A DNA stretch of 64,000 nt from NCBI RefSeq assembly GCF_028767125.1, contig NZ_JAKCWP010000012.1, positions 21,627-85,626 of the forward strand. Reading direction: 5' to 3'. Position 1 is the first letter of the stretch. Every line of letters begins with the position of its first letter. The DNA is from Chelativorans sp. YIM 93263. Its GTDB lineage: Bacteria > Pseudomonadota > Alphaproteobacteria > Rhizobiales > Rhizobiaceae. The notes beneath the pieces were generated by a model. The model did not search any database, had not been told where the DNA came from, and saw only the letters and a program-made list of their open reading frames with translations. The position numbers and the translations under genes were made by a program. Shown here piece by piece: positions 47,201 to 56,984 of the stretch.

Positions 47201-48430
47201 TTACTCGAGCCCCATGCAGCTCGCGTAATAGCTCACCGTCGCCGGCCAGTCGCTGAAGACGCCGACGACGCCCACATCCTGCGCGAGCACATTCAGTACT
47301 TCATAGTAGTCGCCACCGCCGTCGATTGCATCGGTGATCGTGTGGAAATACCAACCGCCGCCATCTGTCAGGGGTCCAGAGCGTTCCAGCGTCCAGGTTA
47401 TGATGTCGATATCGGCCTCGTTCAGGGCAGTCGCGAGCTGCGAGGGGATGATTTCGCCGTTCTCGTCCAGGGTCAGCAGGAATGGGATTGCCGGGGCTAC
47501 ATAGTTCACGCCTTCGGCCTTCAACTCCGCAGGTTCGAACCCCCATGTCTCTGGATCCATCCCGTCCAGACCTTCAATGCTGCTGTCGTCGATCAGGTAA
47601 ACCGCCTGGGCACCAAACTCCGGTTCATTGGCGATCCAGTAGCGCACATCGGCGATGTCGAAGCTCTGCGGCCAGACGTCCGACGGCGGAACATCGGCCT
47701 CCTTGTACTCGTCAATCAGCTTCTGGGCGTAGTCCTCCCGGCTGAAACCATCGAAAGGCATGTCGACGACCGGCGTCTTGAGCTCGGGGGTGAATTTTAC
47801 GCCGAGCGACTGGAACAGCTCGATCGATTCCTTGTGGGTCATCAGCGTTGCCGGCTCGATCGCGTAGAGATCGGTGCGCCAGGCGGCGGTGCCGTTCTGA
47901 TAGGCCTCGGGCGTGGTCGCGCCGTCGTCTGCGCTGTCCATCTTCGGGGTCAGGGTACGGAACTCGGCCAGCGTCAGGTCCGAGGCCCGGCATTCAGCGC
48001 TCGCCGCAGTATCGCCCGAGGCAGGCGAGAATGGCGTCGTACACTTATCTGCCAGATCGGTAACCAGAATGTTCGTCGTCGTGTGCAGGTCGTTCTGTGC
48101 GTGGCGGCAGACCAGTTCCTTGTCGGCCGTAAAGGTTACATCGCATTCGAGAATGCCCGCACCCTGTTGTGCCGCAGCGGTGTTTGATTCAACCGTGTGC
48201 TCGGGGAACATGAGGGGCGCACCGCGATGACCGATCGAAAATTGCGTCTGGCCCACCGGCTGGCCGGCGCAGGACAGGAGCTCCTCCTTCAGAGGGCCGT
48301 CATCCATTCTGTCGATCAGATAAAGCGGGCGGACGCCGGTCTCGACGACGGTACCGTCCTCAGCGACGGCGAGAGCGGTGGAGACTAGGGCAAGCGCCAG
48401 GCCGGCGGTCAGCGTCTTGATACAGGACAT
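47201..48430 (-). CDS. Periplasmic glycerophosphodiester phosphodiesterase (GlpQ-like)
   Basis: 409 residues with a signal peptide (about 1-23, ending ALAVAED). The GDPD signature is present: IGHRGAP, FPEHTVESNTAA, and ECDVTFTAD, with HAQNDLH following. It should hydrolyse glycerophosphodiesters to glycerol-3-phosphate and an alcohol in the periplasm. The lone position beside decayed sugar/glycerol-3-phosphate-type permeases suggests a former ugp-like uptake locus. Residues 130-160 form an insert with Cys, as seen in larger secreted GDPDs. Confidence 0.88.
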   Translation of the reverse strand: MSCIKTLTAGLALALVSTALAVAEDGTVVETGVRPLYLIDRMDDGPLKEELLSCAGQPVGQTQFSIGHRGAPLMFPEHTVESNTAAAQQGAGILECDVTFTADKELVCRHAQNDLHTTTNILVTDLADKCTTPFSPASGDTAASAECRASDLTLAEFRTLTPKMDSADDGATTPEAYQNGTAAWRTDLYAIEPATLMTHKESIELFQSLGVKFTPELKTPVVDMPFDGFSREDYAQKLIDEYKEADVPPSDVWPQSFDIADVRYWIANEPEFGAQAVYLIDDSSIEGLDGMDPETWGFEPAELKAEGVNYVAPAIPFLLTLDENGEIIPSQLATALNEADIDIITWTLERSGPLTDGGGWYFHTITDAIDGGGDYYEVLNVLAQDVGVVGVFSDWPATVSYYASCMGLE

Positions 48431-48689
48431 TGGAAACCTCCATCGCTTAATCGGGGCGCGTTATCGCGGTAACAGGTGAATAATAGCACGACAGTGACAA
48501 GCACATGACCTCGACTGTGCAAAAATAACCCTCCAACGATTTGCCCTCTAGCGGGACCATGTTGACGGCATAGGACTCACCCTTCTCCGGCGGGTCCGCT
48601 GCGGCCAATGAGGGCCGCAAGCCGCGCCGCACGAGCTCGTTTCAATGACTTGCGGCTGCAGCACGCCATCACATAGGGACAGCCTTCGC

Positions 48690-48790
48690 GTACTTTTCCG
48701 TGTCGGTCCGATCACGGCGAGATCGCTGCCTACTGGTGCAAGGTTGGTCTTGTTGATGACGAGCAGGTCTGAGCGCGTGCACTTTCTTGA
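48690..48790 (-). pseudogene. Remnant of urease accessory gene ureG
   Basis: A short stretch reads SDLLVINKTNLAP (48734-48772) followed by VGSDLAVI, which is the C-terminal G-domain region of UreG (NKTD-type guanine-recognition motif). After a frame change, GACACGGAAAAG (48691-48702) would give DTEK, the next part of UreG. The flanks do not match, so this is about 100 bases of a degraded gene. The rest of the gap 48431-48804 holds nothing else that I recognise. Confidence 0.6.
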
Positions 48791-48804
48791 GGCGGTCTCA
48801 AGCA

Positions 48805-51800
48805 TTAGTGCACGGGAGCGGCATCCGGAACGACAGGACCTTTGATGTGTTCGCCTGTGTGCCGTTGGAGAGGGCCGACGCCATCTTCCTTTTCCTTGCT
48901 CGCGGTACCGATGCGGATGCGGAAGAACAGCGCGTAGAACACCGGCACGGCGATGAGGGTGAGCAGGGTGGCGAAGGCGAGACCGCCCATGATGGTCACC
49001 GCCATGGAAGCGAAGAAGGCGTCGGACAGAAGCGGGATCATGCCGAGCACAGTGGTGACGGCGGCCAGAAAGACGGGCCGCAGGCGGCTGACGCTGCCAT
49101 TCACCACGGCCGCCTCGGGCGCGATACCCGAGGCGATCTGCGCATCGATCTCGTCGACCAGAACGATGCCGTTCTTCATCAGCATGCCTGACAGGCTCAA
49201 AAGGCCCAGCAGCGCGGTGAAGCTGAACGGCAAACCGGTGAACAGGAGGCCGGCGACCACGCCGCACACGGCCATGGGAACCACGAGCCAGATGATCAGC
49301 GGCTGGCGGATCTTGCCGAACAGCAGGACGGAGATAACCAACATGACGAGGAAGCTGAGCGGCAGCTGTCTGCCCAGCGACTCCTGCGCATCGCGCGAAT
49401 TCTCGTATTCTCCGCCCCATTCGAGTTGGTAGCCAGGTGGCAAGGACATAGCCTCGATCGATGTGCGGACGCTGTTCAGAGCATCCGTCGGCGTCAGGTC
49501 GGCTATCGGCTCGGCCTGCACCGTGAGCGTGCGCTCCCGGTTGCGGCGGCGGATCAGCACCTCCTGAGGCTCCGTCCCGAAGCTGCTGACGACTTGGGTG
49601 ATCGGCACGTAGGCATTCTCGCCCGAGCTCCACACGAGCCGGTCTTGCAGGCGCCCCACATCGAGCCGCTCCTCGGCCGGCGGGCGCGCCACGATGGGGA
49701 TCGCCCGGTCGCTCTCACGATAGGTGCCGGCCTGGACGCCGGTTGTGGCGAAGGCGAGCGTCTCGGCCACATCGGTACGGCTGATGCCGGAAATGCGCGC
49801 GCGCTCCTCGTTGATCTCGGGCGCGATGACAAGTTCGCGCTGACGCCAATTGTGACGGATGTCCGTGAGCGTGCCGCTGTTGTGCATGAGAGCGATGGCT
49901 TCGTCGGCGAGGCGGCGCAGCACGGCCGGGTCGTTGCCCGAGAAACGCGCTTCCACCTTAGCTCCGCCGCCGGGGCCGAAGATCAACCGCTCTGTGCGGA
50001 TCTCGGCATTTGGGTACCGCTGTCCCAGTTCCTCGCGCAACTCGGCAGCCAGCGCGTCGATCTGGCTGCGATCCTCCATCTCTACGATGAACTGGCCATA
50101 GGCCGTATTGGGCTGCTCGGGAGCATAGGTGAGCATGAAGCGGCTGGCGCCGCGGCCGATGAAGGTGGCAACGGCCGTCACACCGGCCTTGTCCTTGATG
50201 ATCTCCTCGATATCGCCCATGTCGCGCGCCGTGGCGCGGATGTCGGAGCCCTGCGGCAGGATGTAGTTGACGTAGAAGAGCGGCGTGTTGGAATCGGGAA
50301 AGAACTGCTGCTTCACCAGGCCGAAACCGTAGAAGGAAGCGCCTGTCAGAAGGATGAGCACGATAACAGTGAGTCCGCGCAGGCGCAGGGCCCCGCGCAG
50401 GAAAGCGCGGTAGGTGCCGTAGATCGGGCCGCGATAGGGGTCGTTGTCGGCCGAGCCCGCTGCGGTCTTCAACAGGTAGTTACCGAACAGAGGCGTCACC
50501 GTTATGGCGAGCACCCAACTCAAGAGCAGCGATATGCCGATGACGGCAAAGAGCGAGAAGAGGAACTCGCCCGTCGCGTCCGGCGAGAGGCCGATGCCGG
50601 CAAAGGCCATGATGCCGATGACGGTGGCGCCCAGAAGCGGGATCTGCGTGCGCCGGGCCGCGTCGTCAGCGGCCGTCTCGGCGTTCATGCCTCTCTGCAT
50701 GTTGATGAGCATGCCTTCGGCAATCACGATGGCGTTGTCGACCAGCATGCCCATGGCAATGATGAGCGCGCCAAGAGAGATGCGCTCCATTTCGATGCCG
50801 AAGACGGCCATGAAGAACACTGTGCCGAGCACCGTCAGAAGCAGCGTGACGCCGACGACGATGCCGACGCGCCAGCCCATGAAGATGCACAGCACGCCAA
50901 TGACGATGGCGACCGACATGGCCAGGTTTACCATGAAATCGTTGATCGCCTGGTCCACCACCACATGCTGCTGGTAGATAGGATTGATCTCGACACCAAG
51001 CGGAATGCGCGAGGAAAGGTCGGCGAGCTTTGCATCCACGCCCTGGCCAACCTCCACGATGTTGGCGTCGGCCACGCCGGCGATGGCAAGTGTGAAGGCC
51101 TCCTGGCCGTTGAAGCGGATCAGTTCGTCCGGCACTTCGGTGGGCGCACGGACGACTTTGGCCACGTCGAGCAGGCTGATCTGCTCGGTCGTGCCGGGCC
51201 GGCCGACCCTGAGTGCCTCGATCGCCGCCACCGAATCGAAGGAGGGCTGCATGGAGATGCGTACGTGACGGTCGCCGATCCGGACCGCGCCGGCATTCTC
51301 CACCGCATTTTCGCTCTGGATGGTGGAAAGCACCTGCGAGATGGGGATGCCGAAACGGGCAAGGCGCTCGTTGGAAATCTCGATATAGATGGTTTCGGTC
51401 GGCTCGCCGGCGGTCGTTACCTTCGCCACATTTGGCACAGTCAGAAGCTCGCGGCGCAGGAAGGTGGCGACCTCGCGCTTGTCGGCGTCGGAAAAACCCG
51501 GTGCGGTGACGGCGTAGAAAAGGCCGAAAACATCGCCGAAGTCGTCATTGACAGTTGAGGGGCCGGCACCGTCCGGCAGTAAGCTCTGGGCATCGTTGAT
51601 CTTGCGCCTGAGCTCGTCCCATATCTGCGGGATTTCGGAGCCGTCGTAGGTCGACTTTATCTCCACCTCGAGCTGGGAGGTGCCGGGCGTCGATTTCGAG
51701 GTCACGAAATCGAGCTGCGGCATCTGCTGGACGGCCGACTCGAGAGCCTCGGTGACCTCCTGCTCGACCTCCTCGGCCGTGGCGCCGGGGTAAGGCGTGA

Positions 51801-51942
51801 CGATGACAGCCTGCTTGATGGTGAAGGCGGGGTCCTCCAAGCGGCCGACGCTGCTCAGGCCCCAGAGCCCGCCCAAAAGGCAGAGGAGAACGATCATCCA
51901 GGTATAGATCGGGCGTGCGATCGCGAGACGCGCAATGTTCAT
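48805..51942 (-). CDS. RND efflux transporter, inner-membrane permease (AcrB/MexB-like)
   Basis: 1045 residues, full-length hydrophobic/amphiphilic efflux RND pump with twelve membrane helices and two large periplasmic loops. The N-terminus ARPIYTWMIVLLCLLGG is membrane helix 1; helix 4 carries the proton-relay Asp pair region (GMLVDNAIVIAEG). It forms a tripartite pump with the adaptor encoded 46 bases upstream; no outer-membrane channel gene is present here. The operon begins with tetR. A polar C-terminal tail of about 30 residues follows the last helix. Confidence 0.93.
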   Translation of the reverse strand: MNIARLAIARPIYTWMIVLLCLLGGLWGLSSVGRLEDPAFTIKQAVIVTPYPGATAEEVEQEVTEALESAVQQMPQLDFVTSKSTPGTSQLEVEIKSTYDGSEIPQIWDELRRKINDAQSLLPDGAGPSTVNDDFGDVFGLFYAVTAPGFSDADKREVATFLRRELLTVPNVAKVTTAGEPTETIYIEISNERLARFGIPISQVLSTIQSENAVENAGAVRIGDRHVRISMQPSFDSVAAIEALRVGRPGTTEQISLLDVAKVVRAPTEVPDELIRFNGQEAFTLAIAGVADANIVEVGQGVDAKLADLSSRIPLGVEINPIYQQHVVVDQAINDFMVNLAMSVAIVIGVLCIFMGWRVGIVVGVTLLLTVLGTVFFMAVFGIEMERISLGALIIAMGMLVDNAIVIAEGMLINMQRGMNAETAADDAARRTQIPLLGATVIGIMAFAGIGLSPDATGEFLFSLFAVIGISLLLSWVLAITVTPLFGNYLLKTAAGSADNDPYRGPIYGTYRAFLRGALRLRGLTVIVLILLTGASFYGFGLVKQQFFPDSNTPLFYVNYILPQGSDIRATARDMGDIEEIIKDKAGVTAVATFIGRGASRFMLTYAPEQPNTAYGQFIVEMEDRSQIDALAAELREELGQRYPNAEIRTERLIFGPGGGAKVEARFSGNDPAVLRRLADEAIALMHNSGTLTDIRHNWRQRELVIAPEINEERARISGISRTDVAETLAFATTGVQAGTYRESDRAIPIVARPPAEERLDVGRLQDRLVWSSGENAYVPITQVVSSFGTEPQEVLIRRRNRERTLTVQAEPIADLTPTDALNSVRTSIEAMSLPPGYQLEWGGEYENSRDAQESLGRQLPLSFLVMLVISVLLFGKIRQPLIIWLVVPMAVCGVVAGLLFTGLPFSFTALLGLLSLSGMLMKNGIVLVDEIDAQIASGIAPEAAVVNGSVSRLRPVFLAAVTTVLGMIPLLSDAFFASMAVTIMGGLAFATLLTLIAVPVFYALFFRIRIGTASKEKEDGVGPLQRHTGEHIKGPVVPDAAPVH

Positions 51943-51988
51943 GGCGTGAAACTTTCAATAATATGAAAGGTTTAAACGATACCGGCGG

Positions 51989-53047
51989 TCAGAAAGCGTC
52001 CATCGGACGCACGATCATGCCTTCGCGCAGAAGCTGTCCGCCGGCGGCCACAATTTTGTCGCCGAGATTGAGGCCCGAAAGCACCGGCACCCGGTCGCTG
52101 GAGAGCATGCCGATTTCGACGTTGCGCAGGCTGACGGCACCGGTCTCGTCATCATAGACCCAGACCCGGAACCCGCCATCGGCACTGGTGTCGACTGCCC
52201 CGATCGGCACCGAATAGGCCTCCTCAGGTCGCGGCGCCACGCGTTTGACAGCGACGGAGACGGTCATGCCGGGCAATAGATTAATGTCAGCAGGCGGCGC
52301 CATGCCGAAAGTCACCTCATAGGTCTGAGCGACACTGTCGGCCTCGGTATTGTGCTCGCGATATTCGAGCGGATAGCGCTTGTCCGTCCCCGGGATCGCC
52401 GCCTCGGCTTGGATAAGTTCGGGGTCGCCGGCCAACCGGAGGACGTCTTCCGGCACGGAGATCTTGACCCGGAATTCACTGATATTTTGGATACGCAGGA
52501 CCTGCTGGCCGGGCTGCACGTTCGTATAAGCGTCGGTCAGGCGGCGGGTGATCAGCGCGTCGAAGGGGGCCTTGATTGTAGTGTCGGAAAGGTCGCGCTC
52601 GGCATTCTCGACCGCCACCTCCTTCAGATTATGGTCGGTTTTCGACTGGTCGAAAACGGCGCGCGAGATGGAACTCGTGGCGAGTAGCTTTTCCTTGCGC
52701 TCGAAATCGGACTTGGCCAGTTCGGCCGAGAGCTGTGCCTGGCGCAGGGCAAGTTCATAGTCAGCCGGGTCGAGGGCGGCAAGGAGAGCGCCCTTCTTGA
52801 CCGTCGCGCCTTCGCTGACCGGCAGGTCGATCAACTCGCCGCCGACGCGGAAAGATACGTCGACCGTGCTGACGGGTGCCAGCCGGCCGACGAAATTGCG
52901 CGTGCCCACAGCCGTGGACTGCGAGACCGGCTCGATCGCCACGGTCTGGACCTGGGGTTCCGCGGCTTTGTTGGCCTCGCTTTCCGAGCAAGCAGCAAGA
53001 AGAAGGGCAGTCAGCGCGAGCGCGCCGGAGCGATAGAATACGGACAT
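51989..53047 (-). CDS. RND efflux periplasmic adaptor (membrane fusion lipoprotein)
   Basis: 352 residues. Lipobox LLAAC at about residue 19 predicts a lipid anchor. Order of domains: barrel-sandwich/lipoyl (VSEGATVKKGALLAALDP), a coiled coil (about 90-140), the second lipoyl half (STIKAPFDA-like), beta-barrel and membrane-proximal domain (SGLNLGDKIVAAGG). It bridges the RND pump to an outer-membrane channel. It lies between tetR and the pump gene, co-directional. Confidence 0.92.
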   Translation of the reverse strand: MSVFYRSGALALTALLLAACSESEANKAAEPQVQTVAIEPVSQSTAVGTRNFVGRLAPVSTVDVSFRVGGELIDLPVSEGATVKKGALLAALDPADYELALRQAQLSAELAKSDFERKEKLLATSSISRAVFDQSKTDHNLKEVAVENAERDLSDTTIKAPFDALITRRLTDAYTNVQPGQQVLRIQNISEFRVKISVPEDVLRLAGDPELIQAEAAIPGTDKRYPLEYREHNTEADSVAQTYEVTFGMAPPADINLLPGMTVSVAVKRVAPRPEEAYSVPIGAVDTSADGGFRVWVYDDETGAVSLRNVEIGMLSSDRVPVLSGLNLGDKIVAAGGQLLREGMIVRPMDAF

Positions 53048-53057
53048 GGAACCTATC

Positions 53058-53642
53058 CTATTTACAGGCGGTTGCAGCGAGTTCGTCGAGTTTCTGGAGA
53101 AGTTCGGCCCGTTTTTCGGGCGGGAAGATGCCGATATCCATTAGCGCATGGTACATGAGACCGTCGGCTGCGGCCCATAAGAGAGCGGCCATGTCGCGAT
53201 CCGCGCACTCCTCCCGAACCTGCTCCCACCGCCTCGCGAGTTCAGCATGTAGGGGGGCAAGCATGTCCGGGTCTTCCGCCGCTACGGCCAGGATGGCCCT
53301 GCTGAGCGCCGGATCGAGACACTCCTTGTTCGCCGTTGTTTTGATGATGGCCCTCAGCGTGGGGTGGGGGCCGCCGGCAAACTCCTCGCGATAGGCATCG
53401 AGTTGCGGCATTTTGTTCTGCAGCATCCGATTGAGCATGCCCTTGAGCAGGCATTCTTTGTTGGGGAAATTGTAGAGCACGCCGCCCTTGCTGAAGCCCG
53501 CTTCGCGTGCCACGCCGTCGATTGTCAGATTACCGGCACCGTCGCGCTCCACGATGCGCTGGGCGGCATCGAGGATCTCGTCGCGGGACTTCGAGGCGCG
53601 TCGGTCTGCCCGCGCCGTCATGTTGGTCGTTTCGTTCGTCAC
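53058..53642 (-). CDS. TetR/AcrR family repressor of the efflux operon
   Basis: About 194 residues. The N-terminal HTH reads SRDEILDAAQRIVERDG, then LTIDGVAREAGFSKGGVLYNFPNKECLL, the standard TetR motif. The C-terminal ligand domain includes MYHALMDIGIFPPEKRAELL. The GTG at 53642 with AGAAGGG in front is preferred; ATG 53675 adds 11 residues but has no ribosome binding site. The first gene of tetR-adaptor-pump, probably controlling it through the double operator at 53798-53834. Confidence 0.9.
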   Translation of the reverse strand: MTNETTNMTARADRRASKSRDEILDAAQRIVERDGAGNLTIDGVAREAGFSKGGVLYNFPNKECLLKGMLNRMLQNKMPQLDAYREEFAGGPHPTLRAIIKTTANKECLDPALSRAILAVAAEDPDMLAPLHAELARRWEQVREECADRDMAALLWAAADGLMYHALMDIGIFPPEKRAELLQKLDELAATACK

Positions 53643-53797
53643 TGCCGTGTGCCCTTCTGCAGCACCTGCTTGCATAGCGTTTGGATGGCGGTCCTATTCG
53701 TGTCGCGCCTCCAAGTGAAAGAATCGGGAATGCGGAACCGTGCCCGCATTCCCGAACGGCGACGCCTTGGGAGGTCGTTGCATCGCTCTGTAGCTTA

Positions 53798-53839
53798 ACC
53801 GTCCAGACGGTACATATACCGTCCATATGGTACAGTCAA
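53798..53839 (-). promoter_or_regulatory. Promoter with two TetR-type operators, 20 bp apart, for the RND operon
   Basis: Two copies of ACCGTCCA-NNN-GGTACA lie at 53798-53814 and 53818-53834, a 20-base period (two helical turns). The first is a perfect palindrome, ACCGTC-CA-GACGGT. On the minus strand, TTGACT (-35, 53839-53834), 17 bases, and TATGTA (-10, 53816-53811) form a promoter overlapping both operators. This directly predicts repression by the adjacent TetR protein. Confidence 0.75.
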
Positions 53840-54188
53840 TGCCTTTTCCGGCTCCCGTCGCGACCTGGTGCGCGCCGGATATCTGCAGAATCTCGGATTG
53901 GGGGGCGGTAAGGAGGAAGGTCGGCAAGAGAGCATTTTCCCGACGATCGCAGCGCTTGAGGCATGGGCGTAGCGCAGCCATCAAGTCGTCCGCACCGGTC
54001 CGGCTTGTGTGAATGTGCGCTCTGGCACCGACGCCGCACGTCCTCCGCCGTGAACGGCAGCGGTACACTGGCCACACGCGCCTTTGGCGCGGCGTAATGG
54101 CTGCTCGGGCCGAGTCTGCGGCGTTGTTAGACGACCTTGGTAACAGTAACGGCGGCTCCGCGAGCGAAGACCACCGCAACACTCACCA
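53840..54188. other. Gap between the efflux operon promoter and the quinone oxidoreductase gene
   Basis: About 350 bases without a gene that I can support. One plus-strand frame is open at about 53860-53970 (fragment RAGYLQNLGLGGGKEEG) and then stops; I cannot assign it to a family. It may be old coding sequence. Confidence 0.35.
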
Positions 54189-55190
54189 TCAATCGAGCGT
54201 CAGGACAATCTTCCCGATATGCGCATTGCTCTCCATGAGCGCATGCGCCTGAGCGACATCGGCAAGCGGATAGCTTTTGTGGATCAAGGGCCGGCATTTT
54301 CCTTCGGCAAGTAGCGGCCAGACCTTTTCCTCCAGTTGCATCGCAATCTGAGCCTTGGCCTCGACCGGTTGGGCACGCAAGGTCGATCCGGTATGCGTGA
54401 GCCGCTTGAGCATCAGGCGCATATAATCCACCTCGACACGTGAACCCTGCAGGAAGGCAATGTTGACGATGCGGCCATCGACTGCCGCAGCCTGATAGTT
54501 CTTTGCGATATAGGGACCGCCTACCATATCGAGAATGACATCGGCGCCGCGGTTTCCCGTCACGTCCTTGACGACGGCGACCCAGTCTTCCTCGCGATAG
54601 TTGATGGCCTTGTCGGCGCCCAGTCGCCGGCAAGCCTCGCATTTCTCGTCCGAGCCGGCGGTGACGATAACCGTGGCGCCGAGTGCCTTGCCCAGCATGA
54701 TCGCTGTCGTGCCGATCCCCGAACCGCCGCCGTGGACAAGCAATGTCTCGCCGGACTTGAGGGCGCCGCGCTCGAAAACGTTGTGCCACACCGTGAAGAA
54801 GGTTTCGGGAATGGCCGCTGCTTCCTTCAGCGACAGCCCGGAGGGAACCGGCAGCGCGTTCGATCCATCAACCAGCGCATATTCGGCGTAGCCGCCGCCT
54901 GGTGCCAGGGCGCAGACGAGGTCGCCGGGCTGCCAGCGCGAAACGGCGCTACCCACCGCCTGCACTGTACCAGCCACTTCCAACCCGGGGATCTCCGATG
55001 CCCCTTTCGGGGGCGGATAGAGCCCGGCGCGCTGCAGAAGGTCAGGCCTGTTCACGCCGGCCGCCGCCACGCGAACCAGGATCTCGGTGGGGCCGGGCGA
55101 GGGGACGGGCACGGTTTCCAGATGCAGAACCTCCGGCCCGCCGGCTTCGCTGATGGAGACGGCCAACATGGTTTTCGGAAGCACGGTCAA
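54189..55190 (-). CDS. NAD(P)H quinone oxidoreductase, zinc-free MDR family (PIG3/zeta-crystallin-like)
   Basis: 333 residues. The MDR fold shows AAGVNRPDLLQRAGLYPPP near the N-terminus, then VHGGGSGIGTTAIMLGKALGA for NADPH binding and YREEDW after it. No zinc ligands are visible, which fits the quinone-reductase branch. It starts 23 bases downstream of the gntR stop on the same strand, so gntR and this gene are probably one operon under operator D (55971-55987). Whether it acts in the organic-acid pathway or in stress is open. Confidence 0.88.
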   Translation of the reverse strand: MTVLPKTMLAVSISEAGGPEVLHLETVPVPSPGPTEILVRVAAAGVNRPDLLQRAGLYPPPKGASEIPGLEVAGTVQAVGSAVSRWQPGDLVCALAPGGGYAEYALVDGSNALPVPSGLSLKEAAAIPETFFTVWHNVFERGALKSGETLLVHGGGSGIGTTAIMLGKALGATVIVTAGSDEKCEACRRLGADKAINYREEDWVAVVKDVTGNRGADVILDMVGGPYIAKNYQAAAVDGRIVNIAFLQGSRVEVDYMRLMLKRLTHTGSTLRAQPVEAKAQIAMQLEEKVWPLLAEGKCRPLIHKSYPLADVAQAHALMESNAHIGKIVLTLD

Positions 55191-55213
55191 GACACTCTCC
55201 TATGGCACGGTCT

Positions 55214-55948
55214 TTAGTCGAAAATGCCTTCGCTGTGCCTCTCGACATAACCGGCAAGGCCGAGCGTATGATCGCGGCAGAGTTGTTCGGCCAGCTCGGT
55301 CTCGCGCTTTTCAAGAGCGTCGATAATAGCCAGGTGATCCTTGATCGACTGGCTTGCCCGGTCGTCTCGGCCGATGGTGATCTTGCGAATGCCGCGCACA
55401 TGCAGCACAATATTCTCGGTCATCTGCTTCAATGTCTGCGAGCCGGTCATCTGAATCAGCGTCTGGTGGAAGCGCAGATTGGCCTCCGAATAATCGCTCA
55501 GGTGATCGCCCGGTGTATGGCCTTCATGGAACTCCTCGAAAATCTCGCGCAGCTGGTCTATTTCCTTGCGGCTCGCGTTGAGCGAAATGAGGCGGGCGGC
55601 CATGCCTTCGAGCGCTGCCCAGACCTGGATCATTTCGATGATCTCGCGCTTGGTTTTGCGCAGGACGATGATGCCGCGGCGCGGGATCGATTTGACGAAA
55701 CCCTGCTGCTCCAGCATGGCAATCGCCTCGCGAATCGGTGTCCGGCTGACATTGAGACGTTCGGCAAGCAGGCGCTCGTCGAGCCAAGTATTATCCTGCG
55801 TGCTATATATGTCCATGTCGGCGATGGCGCGCTTGAGCGTCACATAGACTCTCGCCTTGATATTCGGCTCTACCGAGACGGGCTCGAGGACAAGTTCCGG
55901 AGTGCTCTCTCCAGCTATCGGCCAGCGCGACTGGCTTCTCGTGCTCAC
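55214..55948 (-). CDS. GntR family transcriptional regulator, FCD type
   Basis: 244 residues. The winged helix (about 30-95) carries DERLLAERLNVSRTPIREAIAML, then the FCD ligand domain with metal-binding positions in its helices (for example FHQTLIQMTG and DHLAIIDAL). FCD regulators bind small carboxylic acids and usually repress their own locus. The inverted repeat TGGAAC-N5-ATACCA lies 23 bases before the ATG, and related sites are at three other promoters of this cluster. The quinone oxidoreductase gene follows. Confidence 0.92.
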   Translation of the reverse strand: MSTRSQSRWPIAGESTPELVLEPVSVEPNIKARVYVTLKRAIADMDIYSTQDNTWLDERLLAERLNVSRTPIREAIAMLEQQGFVKSIPRRGIIVLRKTKREIIEMIQVWAALEGMAARLISLNASRKEIDQLREIFEEFHEGHTPGDHLSDYSEANLRFHQTLIQMTGSQTLKQMTENIVLHVRGIRKITIGRDDRASQSIKDHLAIIDALEKRETELAEQLCRDHTLGLAGYVERHSEGIFD

Positions 55949-55970
55949 ATCAGTCTCCTGCTATTTATTT

Positions 55971-55987
55971 TGGAACCTATAATACCA
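55971..55987 (-). promoter_or_regulatory. Operator D: inverted repeat upstream of gntR
   Basis: TGGAAC-CTATA-ATACCA on the plus strand, the same repeat as at 60526, 60643 and 62580 (consensus TGGWAT-N5-ATWCCA, with one base differing). It lies 23-39 bases before the gntR start, consistent with autoregulation. Confidence 0.65.
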
Positions 55988-56069
55988 TAGACTTCAATGG
56001 AGCGCTTTCTCAACGGATGCAAGGGTCGCCTGCTGGTCATCCCGCCTTCCAGTCGGTGCAAGGTAGCTT

Positions 56070-56984
56070 CTATGCGACTTCCAGAGGGCTACTTTCCGGC
56101 TGCCCACCGAGCAGTTCCAGAAGCGTATCGCCAAGCTGGGCCGGAGTTGGCGCGATGCGGATGCCAGCCATCCGCATGGCCTCGATCTTGTCTTCCGCGC
56201 CCCCCTTGCCGCCAGCGATAATCGCACCGGCATGGCCCATGCGCCTTCCTGGAGGCGCGGTGCGGCCGGCAATAAAGCCGATTGTCGGTTTGCTCCTGCC
56301 ATGTCTCCGCTCGTCCAGCAGGAAGGCCGCGGCTTCCTCCTCTGCCTGGCCGCCGATCTCGCCGATCATGACGATCGATTCGGTTTGCGGATCGGCCAGG
56401 AACATTTCAAGGACGTCGACGAATTCGGTGCCCTTTATTGGATCGCCGCCTATACCCACGGCCGTGGTCTGGCCAAGGCTCTTGCGCGACGTCTGAAAGA
56501 CGGCCTCATAGGTGAGCGTGCCGGAGCGTGAGACGATACCGACGGACCCCTTTCGAAAGATGGAACCCGGCATGATCCCGATCTTGCATTCACCGGCGGT
56601 AATCACACCCGGGCAGTTGGGACCGATCAGGCGCGAGTGGGATGCGTCAAGCGCCCGTTTGACCCGCTGCATGTCGAGCACGGGGATCCCCTCGGTAATG
56701 CAGACGATTAGCGGGATTTCCGCGTCAATCGCCTCGCAAATAGCATCAGCCGCGCCGAAGGGCGGCACATAAATCACCGTGGCGTCGGCGTCGGTCGCCG
56801 CGCGTGCTTCCTTCACGGTATCGAAAACGGGCAACCCGAGATGCGTTGCGCCGCCCTTGCCGGGCGAGACGCCGCCGACCATCTGCGTGCCGTATTCGAT
56901 AGCCTGCTCGGAGTGGAAGGTGGCGGTTTTTCCTGTAAATCCCTGACAGAGCAGACGGGTGTCCTTGTTCACCAGAATCGACAT
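56070..56984 (-). CDS. sucD: Succinyl-CoA synthetase alpha subunit (SucD-type)
   Basis: 304 residues. CoA-binding [16 protein letters not shown] at the N-terminus, GPNCPGV, and the active-site His251 in MGHAGAI that is phosphorylated during catalysis. It makes or breaks an acyl-CoA with NTP. A sequence of this type is usually in the mdh-sucAB operon; here it sits with a GntR regulator and a second CoA ligase, so this copy may act on another dicarboxylate. The ATG shares one base with the sucC stop (TGATG). Confidence 0.92.
   Translation of the reverse strand: MSILVNKDTRLLCQGFTGKTATFHSEQAIEYGTQMVGGVSPGKGGATHLGLPVFDTVKEARAATDADATVIYVPPFGAADAICEAIDAEIPLIVCITEGIPVLDMQRVKRALDASHSRLIGPNCPGVITAGECKIGIMPGSIFRKGSVGIVSRSGTLTYEAVFQTSRKSLGQTTAVGIGGDPIKGTEFVDVLEMFLADPQTESIVMIGEIGGQAEEEAAAFLLDERRHGRSKPTIGFIAGRTAPPGRRMGHAGAIIAGGKGGAEDKIEAMRMAGIRIAPTPAQLGDTLLELLGGQPESSPLEVA

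Noticed and set aside
49426-51558. 710-residue open frame on the plus strand
   Set aside because: It is antisense to the RND pump gene; His/Asp/Gly-rich shadow composition with no recognisable domain.
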